A stretch of DNA of 64,000 nucleotides from Mesostigma viride (lineage: Eukaryota > Streptophyta > Mesostigmatophyceae > Mesostigmatales > Mesostigmataceae): the NCBI GenBank assembly GCA_009746045.1, contig RPFO01000392.1, positions 2,172,745-2,236,744 on the forward strand, read 5' to 3'. The notes under the pieces were generated by a model, which worked only from the letters and a program-made list of their open reading frames with translations, made no database searches and had not been told where the DNA came from. Shown piece after piece: positions 55,705 through 64,000 of this stretch; position 1 is the stretch's first letter, and each line of letters begins with the position of its first letter. The translations under genes and the position numbers were made by a program.

Positions 55705-57809
55705 TAATTAATTAATTAATTAGTTAATTAATTAATTAATTAACTAATTAATTAGGAACAGAACTCCGTTGGGAGTATTTGTAGCACATAGCCCTTGAGA
55801 AGGGCATATGGCCTAAAATACATTCTATTAGCTACTTCCTGCATGCAAGGGTGGGAATGTAAACGACCCGTGCTCTAGGTGCACCAGGGCACCTAGCTGC
55901 ACCCTCATGATCGATCACGCTATGCCCAGCTAAGGGGGAGCATGTCATGTGAGGGAACTGGAAAGATCATCATTATTTTTGAATAGCTATTAGCTATTCA
56001 AAAGCTAGAGCATGGCATCTCAGCATAGAGCAGCTCTCTGCATGGGCACAGCTTAACTAAATAAAGCTAGGCATCATCTGGGGTGTGACACATCATAGGC
56101 ACACATGTACATGGCTAAATAATACTCCTGAATATCAGCTGGTAGAGTGCCTGTAGGAGGCGTACATGTACATGGCCACGGTCTGTCTATTCTACACTAC
56201 TACTGCTGTATTCCCCTAAGCTGGGGCGTTTGGAGTCGTTGGGGCCGCGGGGGTCGCATGCCAGGGCTTGTGGCCGACGTAGATGGCCGCCCCCTTCCAG
56301 TACACCGGCTGCCCCGCCTTGGTCTGCCGGAGCTGGAGGTAGGTCGGCCATAGCTCCCGTCGCCGTTGTTGCTGCGCCAGGGTCAGGTCGTCGTCAAGGG
56401 TGAAGTGAGTCTTCTCGAGTCGCTTGCGGCGTCTGAGGAAAGAAATCTTGTCCGTCGGGTTCTGAAAGGTGAGAAGGAGCGGGGGCGCCCCGGCCTTACC
56501 CCGCGCGCGGGGAAGGCGGTGGGCGACCAGCTCGATCTCACCATTCAGGCCCATGCGACCAAGGATTTCTCTCTCAAACGCACGCGTAAGCTTCTCGGAA
56601 TTCTCACCTTCCTCCATGTCGAAGTTCCTGACAATGACGTTTAGGCTGCGCTTGGCAAGCTCCGTCTCCTCGCGGAGGTCAAGCGTCTGCCGCTGGAGCT
56701 GGGCTGCGACGGCGGAGGTGGTGGAGGTGGTATGCTGCTTAAGCATGTCCGCCCAGGTCGTAATGGGGGCCGGAGCATCGCCGGCCAGGCCAGCAGAGGC
56801 TGGCTTGGCGGCAATGTCCTTCACCGCCTGGGCGGTGAGGCCCGCGGTGTTCTGCAGGACCTCAATAGCGATGGCATTATCCTTAAGACGCTGGTCAATG
56901 TCGCGGAGCTGGGCGGTGATGGAGTCGGTGGAGGCGGAGGGGGGGGGTGTGGAGGCGAGGAGGGTGGCGGTGGTGGTGGGAATGGTGGGGAGCTCAGCAG
57001 CCAGCGTGCGCCCCACAGCTGCCAGATCTGCAGTTAGGGGCGTCACGTACGTGCTGTGAGATGGCTTCTTGGAGGTGGAGGAGGAAGGTGGATTCGGTCA
57101 AGGGGGAGGGGGTCCAGACTGGTCGATCCGTGACAGAGCGCTGAAGGATGGAAAAGAGGGCAGCGAGCTGAAGACGGGGGCGAGACCAGCGGGCCAGGTT
57201 CTCAGGTCGGTGAGTAGTATATAAACCGGCCGTCAGGTCCAGTGCGGAGGCGGTAAAGGCTATGAAGGCGCTGCATGGCACAGGTCAAAAATGGAGGCGT
57301 ATGACCCATAAAACACGAGCTCCAGTATCTTGATGGGCGGCATGTCGAAAAAGCTGGGTCTGGCATCGTCGAAGGTGGAAAATAACCCGTCAACGTCAAA
57401 GTCGCGCTCAGACCAGCTCGGTTCGGTTGGGCGGCGCTGTGTTTGGGCTCAGGCGAGGCTGAGGGCGAGGCAGGAAGCCCGGGAGGGTGCTGGGCGACCA
57501 CCAGTGCGCGACTAGTGTCACTGCTGCCTGCCGGGCTTGAGGGCGAAGCTGCAGCCGGAGCTGCAGACGTATTTTCATTGCCGAGCGCAGCCGTCAGGCT
57601 GCGTTGCGTCGATGGGCGTTTGCTCATCGTATATTGCGTAATAGCTGCAGAAAATTATATCAGCACGTGCGTCGTACAAAGACGCGCCGATTGTGATATT
57701 CACGGCTAAATTCGGTGCTCAAACGTGAAAGTTATGAGCTCCGCCGTCAGCCATGGCGACTTCGTGGCTGCATTTCGTTGTGGGCCCACTTGGCATTGCA
57801 CAGCCGTGA
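55705..57809 (-). mobile_element. ORF1-only retroelement, copy D (inserted in copy C, with TSD)
   Basis: This is a minus-strand copy with 5' end near 57809, the 5' UTR box (CATAACTTTCACGTTTGAGC), ORF1, a 3' UTR and a (TTAA)n tail at 55705-55755. TGGCTGGCGAT flanks it on both sides (55694-55704 and 57810-57820), the duplicated target within copy C's ORF1. No ORF2 is present. It is the best-preserved copy next to A. Confidence 0.82.
56216..57627 (-). pseudogene. L1 ORF1p-like protein gene (copy D), frameshifted
   Basis: It starts MSKRPSTQRSLTAALGNEN at 57627 and is open to about 57202. An intermediate frame carries LTESTFLLHLQEAISQHV. After a short duplication near 57046 the main frame runs to the stop at 56216 with LRDIDQRLKDNAIAIEVLQN, RSLNVIVRNFDMEEGENSEK, ISFLRRRKRLEK, LTLAQQQRRRELWPTY and PVYWKGAAIYVGHKPW. 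The helix-RRM-C-terminal order matches LINE-1 ORF1p. Its frameshift sites differ from copy A, so each copy decayed separately. Confidence 0.75.
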
Positions 57810-57942
57810 TGGCTGGCGATGCTCCTCCCATCCCGACCTGGACGGACATGCTTAAGCAGCACACCACCTCCACCACCTCCACCGCGTCGCAGCACAGCTC
57901 CAGGGGCAGACGCTTGACCTCCGCGAGGAGGCCGAGCTTGCC

Positions 57943-58537
57943 AATTAATTAATTAATTAATTAATTATTAATTAATTAATTAATTAATTAAAATCATAGC
58001 TCCGTGGGGAGCATATGTAACACATAGCCCTGAGAAAGGGGCATCTATGGGTTTGTAACACAATCAGGGCGACAACCTGCAGGTGTAGGATGTACAACCA
58101 TCACCTGCTCTGGGTGCACAAGGTGCACCTGCACCGCCATGATGGTTCATGCCTCCTAAACAAGCACAAGTTCACAAGGCGGCTTGAGGAGAGGGCGCCC
58201 TAGAAGGCCTGCATGACATGGGGTGGAAGGTATGTGGCTAGGCTATAGCTGGTGTACACATGGCATCTCAGCAGAGAGTAGCTCCCTGCGTAGGCATAGC
58301 ATGGCTTAATGTTGACTGCAACATCCATGGGGGGTCCCATTGTAGGCATGGCATAGCTAAATACTGAAGGCATCATCCATGGGGGCAATTATGGGCGCAC
58401 ATGCGCGTGGGCCACATGCTAGGCTAAGCCTGACTAATCTACACTACTGGTATATGTTCCCTAGTCTGAGGTGGCAGGAGGGGCCTGCCAGGGCTTGTGG
58501 TAAACGTGGATGACCGCCCGGCCCCTCCAGTACACCG
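57943..58537 (-). mobile_element. 5'-truncated ORF1-only element, copy E (inserted in copy C)
   Basis: Only the last codons of ORF1, the 3' UTR and a long (TTAA)n tail (57943-57990) are present, on the minus strand. GAGCTTGCC (57934-57942) and GAGCTCGCC (58538-58546) flank it as a near-perfect 9-bp target duplication. 5' truncation is typical of target-primed reverse transcription. Confidence 0.75.
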
Positions 58538-58967
58538 GAGCTCGCCAAGCGCAGCCTTAACGTCATCGGACGTCAAGAACTTCGACATGGCGGAAGGTGA
58601 GAATTCCGAGAAGCTTGCACGTGCCTTTGAGAGCAAAATCCTTGATCGCATGGGCCTTCTTGGTGAGATTAAGCTGGTCGCCGACCGCCTTCCCCGTTCG
58701 CGGGGTAAGGCAGAGGCGCCCGCGCTTCTTCTCATCTTAAAGAGCCCATCGGACAAGATTTCATTAATTCTCAGACGCCGCAAGCGGCTCGAGAAGACTC
58801 CCTTCACCTTGGACGACGACTTGACCCTGGCGCAGCAACAACGGCGACGGGAGCTATGGCCGACCTACCTCCAGCTCCGGCAGACCGCAGCGGGGAAGCC
58901 GGTGTACTGGAAGGGGGCGACCATCTACGTCGGCCACAAGCCCTGGCAAGCGACCCCCGCGGCCCCA

Positions 58968-60114
58968 GTGTCGCGTTTGCGTGCCATTATATCCTAGCCT
59001 ATCACTTGGAAGGCATATCCATAGCAATAGAGTACTCTTGTGTGTGATCCACTATATTCCCCCCCTAAATAAAGTGGAAATGATAGGTGTGGTCCTTGAC
59101 GGCACCACCACCTTCATGACAGGCAGCGCAGCCAGCCGATATTTATATTATGAAGATTGCAATAATGCTTTATGATGAAAGCAATGCCCAAACCATTCAT
59201 TCCATAACATTTGACAAATTACAATGAATGCCGAGTTGTGCTGCCGCAACTGTAAGAGTAACTACATATCCTTGAGACCCATCGAAATCACCACAGACCG
59301 ACCATGACGCCACTGTGGCGCAACAGTGTTTACTTACGTCATAATCTATATCAACTGTGTGACTCTGCGCTCATGTCCCAGTTACTGGCACACTGGCCAA
59401 CGACGAACCGGCCCTTTCCCGGGACTGTTCCCGGGTCAGCAGAACGTTTCTCGTCCACAATGCCAACAACATCCCAACCGGATCAAACAATTGTCAATCT
59501 TATCAACCATCGTCATGGCAACGACATGCAACCACTCACGGGGGCTGCTCCGGGCTGTTCGAGAAGTTTAACCCCATGAAGACAACAAACTAGTTGTGAG
59601 GGAGAGAAACGAGCGAACAACGACCACCATGGCCGCTGCGCTGCTCCTAAATACCTCCAAAAATCCCGGCATCCATGCGCTGTCGCATTTGCCAGCAAGC
59701 CGCCTGACGTGCAGTTAGACTGCCAGCAAAATGCAGAGCAAGTCTGTTCGACAACCACGTGCGAGCCAGCACACCGCACACTACGATCTGCGTATCTAGC
59801 TTTGTCAGATGGACTGAACATCATTCCGTCTGGACAATACAAAAGATTCATAACTGCCAAATGTCACGCACCGGAATATTGCGCAAGCCACCAAGGCTTT
59901 GCGCCCCAAAGTCTTGCGCCTGAACCTAAGTCAGGTCACCTAAGACTGTCACTCTAGAAATTCAGGCCTTTCCGGCGCGGCGCTCCACACCGGCCCAAGG
60001 AACAAAGCCTGCGGCCTACTGAATCGGAACCAACCAAACGTCGGTAACGATTCCGATTACGGCAACCGCGTAACTTCTTGAGTGCACGGACGTAAATGAT
60101 CACGGACGTGACAC
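58968..60114. mobile_element. 1147-bp insertion in copy C with short terminal inverted repeats, unknown type
   Basis: Copy C is split at GGCCCCA / CAGCACCT. The inserted segment starts GTGTCGCGTTTGCGTG and ends CACGGACGTGACAC, whose reverse complement (GTGTCACGTCCGTG) matches the start with two base changes and a 2-nt gap. A CA dinucleotide may be the target duplication. There is no transposase-like frame inside, so it could be a non-autonomous DNA element. Confidence 0.5.
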
Positions 60115-60575
60115 CAGCACCTCATCCAGACGCCCCAGCTTAGGGCAATACAGCAGCTGTAGTAGTGTAGAATAGACAGACCGTGGCCTTGTACATGTAC
60201 GCCTACTACAGGCCAGGCTATACCAGATGCCGCCTTAGTGCTCATTATTTCATCATGTACTGTATGTGTGCCTATGATGTGCCACACCAGATCAGATGCC
60301 TAGCTTTATTTAATTATGCTAGCTGTGCCCATGCAGGGAGTTACTCTCTGCTGAGAACCCTAGCTAGCCTTTGTATAGCCATGATGATCCTCCCCCCTAT
60401 GTCGGCGCCTTTAGGTAGGTGCCTGAATACATAGTGGTGTGCAGGTGCACATTGTGCACCCAGAGCAGGTGTAGTTTACACCCTACCCTTGCAGGAAGTA
60501 GCCCAGAGTGCATTACAAGCCATATGATACCCCCTTCTCAGGGATATGTGCTACATATTCTCCCAACGGAGTTAT

Positions 60576-60924
60576 TCTGATTTGGCACGCCGCAAAGGTG
60601 AAAACCATTTGCGTTCAGTGCCGGTCCGCGGAAAACGCGATCTGCAAATGAATCCAGGCCGGAATCGAACTGGGGACCTCTCTCGAGAACCAATTTTTGC
60701 TGACTATAGGATGGACGTCTCCGGATCCTACTAAGGCATATCGCCAACTGACACCTACAGTCATCGGCAAAAGTTCTCCTTTCCGGGGAGTGATGCAGGC
60801 CTGTCGGATTTGGTACTAGATAAATCATTCGAGATCTGTGTGTGTAGGAGTACTACACACGTGTCCACTCGATCGAGACTTGTTCAGTCTCGAAACGTGA
60901 GACGGGCTGAACACGGCTGGAACC
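60576..60924. mobile_element. 349-bp insertion with 18-bp flanking duplication; tRNA-like Pol III boxes (possible SINE)
   Basis: TTCTCCCAACGGAGTTAT (60558-60575) and TTCTCCCAACAGAGTTAT (60925-60942) flank the insert, 17 of 18 identical, a target-site duplication in copy C's 3' end. On the minus strand it contains TGCCTTAGTAGGA (A-box-like) and, about 60 nt on, AGTTCGATTCC (B-box-like), the layout of a tRNA-derived SINE promoter. A full tRNA cloverleaf could not be drawn and no A-rich tail is obvious. Confidence 0.5.
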
Positions 60925-60948
60925 TTCTCCCAACAGAGTTATGTTCCA

Positions 60949-61057
60949 ATTCAATTCAATTCAATTCAATTCAATTCAATTCAATTCAATTCAATTCAAT
61001 TCAATTCAATAGTACTCCGTGGCATGCCCATGCGCATGACACGCAAGTAGTTGCTTG

Positions 61058-61137
<80 letters not shown>

Positions 61138-61190
61138 AATTAAATTAAATTAAGTTAAATTAAATTAAATTAAATTAAATTAAATTAGAA
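60949..61190. repeat. Run of simple repeats: (CAATT)n, (CTTA)n, (AATTA)n
   Basis: 60949-61008 is (CAATT)n and ends copy C. About 61052-61135 is (CTTA)n. 61136-61188 is (AAATT)n, read on the minus strand as the tail of the adjoining LINE 3' end. These are retroelement tails plus a tetranucleotide expansion. Confidence 0.9.
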
Positions 61191-61340
61191 CATGTCTCCG
61201 GTGGGAGATCATGTAGCACATATTCCTTGCTGGATGGGTGGAGGTGGGCGAAGCCGCGCAATCGAACAAACCTAACTCTAAGCTATCTAGTCTAGAAACT
61301 ATCCTAACTACACTATTCAGCAAAAACTAACACTATTACT
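61190..61340 (-). mobile_element. LINE 3' UTR fragment
   Basis: Read on the minus strand, this matches the LINE 3' UTRs at 15.05-15.19 and 16.70-16.80 kb: TTAGGATAGTTTCTAGAC, GCGGCTTCGCCCACCTCCA, CCATCCAGCAAGGAATATG, then CTACATGATCTCCCACCGG and an (AATTT)n tail. No coding sequence remains. Confidence 0.75.
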
Positions 61341-61403
61341 TACTTGCTTACTTAGGAAACTTGAGTCACATAGCAAGAACTAATATTTGCTTTCCTGACA
61401 ACA

Positions 61404-64000
<2,597 letters not shown>

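Larger units (their letters stand above)
54729..61010 (+). mobile_element. ORF1-only retroelement, copy C (host of nested insertions)
   Basis: The pieces, in order, are 54729-55704, 57821-57942, 58547-58967, 60115-60575 and 60943-61010. Joined, they follow the layout of copy A: 5' end GAGCCACGAGGTAG, box CATAACTTTCACGTTTG, ORF1 remnants (GITAQAVKDIAAK; FDMAEGENSEKLARAFESKI; LTLAQQQRRRELWPTYLQLR), 3' UTR starting at about 60140, GTGCTACATATTCTCCCAAC end, and an (AATTC)n tail. Four separate insertions interrupt it. ORF1 contains frameshifts. Confidence 0.75.

Overview
This window is nuclear DNA from a eukaryote, most likely a plastid-bearing microalga. The genes are split by many short-exon GT-AG introns plus one GC-AG intron, and a 5S rRNA gene, non-LTR retroelements and very long tandem repeats are present. 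An aldo-keto reductase starts with a plant-style transit-peptide-like leader that has no hydrophobic signal peptide before it. This favours a primary-plastid (green) lineage over a secondary-plastid alga. That placement is inference, and I cannot name the genus.

Layout. (1) 1.7-3.1 kb, minus: recognisable exons of a delta3,delta2-enoyl-CoA isomerase (crotonase fold). (2) 7.0-10.6 kb, plus: a complete three-exon cereblon homologue with Lon-N and CULT domains; its introns hold pentanucleotide and 67-bp arrays. (3) 12.6-19.0 kb: non-LTR retrotransposon remnants, with an ORF1-only element inserted inside a LINE ORF2 and flanked by a 12-bp target-site duplication. (4) 19.4-27.5 kb, minus: a complete seven-exon Tas-type aldo-keto reductase. 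Its last intron carries 844 uninterrupted CAG units, read as CTG on the gene's sense strand. (5) 30.8-53.3 kb, minus: a very large myosin gene. At least 22 exons give a polyproline leader, SH3-like domain, motor, two IQ motifs, charged helix, PH domain and FERM domain. Most of its 22.5 kb is intronic tandem repeat. (6) 54.05-54.17 kb: a 5S rRNA gene. (7) 54.7-61.3 kb: a stack of at least four insertions nested inside one ORF1-only retroelement. (8) 61.4-64.0 kb, minus: the 3' exons of dihydropteroate synthase (folate pathway), continuing past the window edge.

The genes are unrelated housekeeping functions (ubiquitin-ligase substrate receptor, redox enzyme, motor protein, folate synthesis, fatty-acid oxidation) and do not form a pathway cluster. 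What unites the window is repeat behaviour. At least seven exon-intron junctions in three genes have the exon end plus its 5' splice site copied in tandem into the intron, creating series of competing GT donors. I consider this pattern the strongest candidate for something undescribed. A second candidate is a family of ORF1-only 'half-LINE' elements that share a 3' end with the resident LINE.
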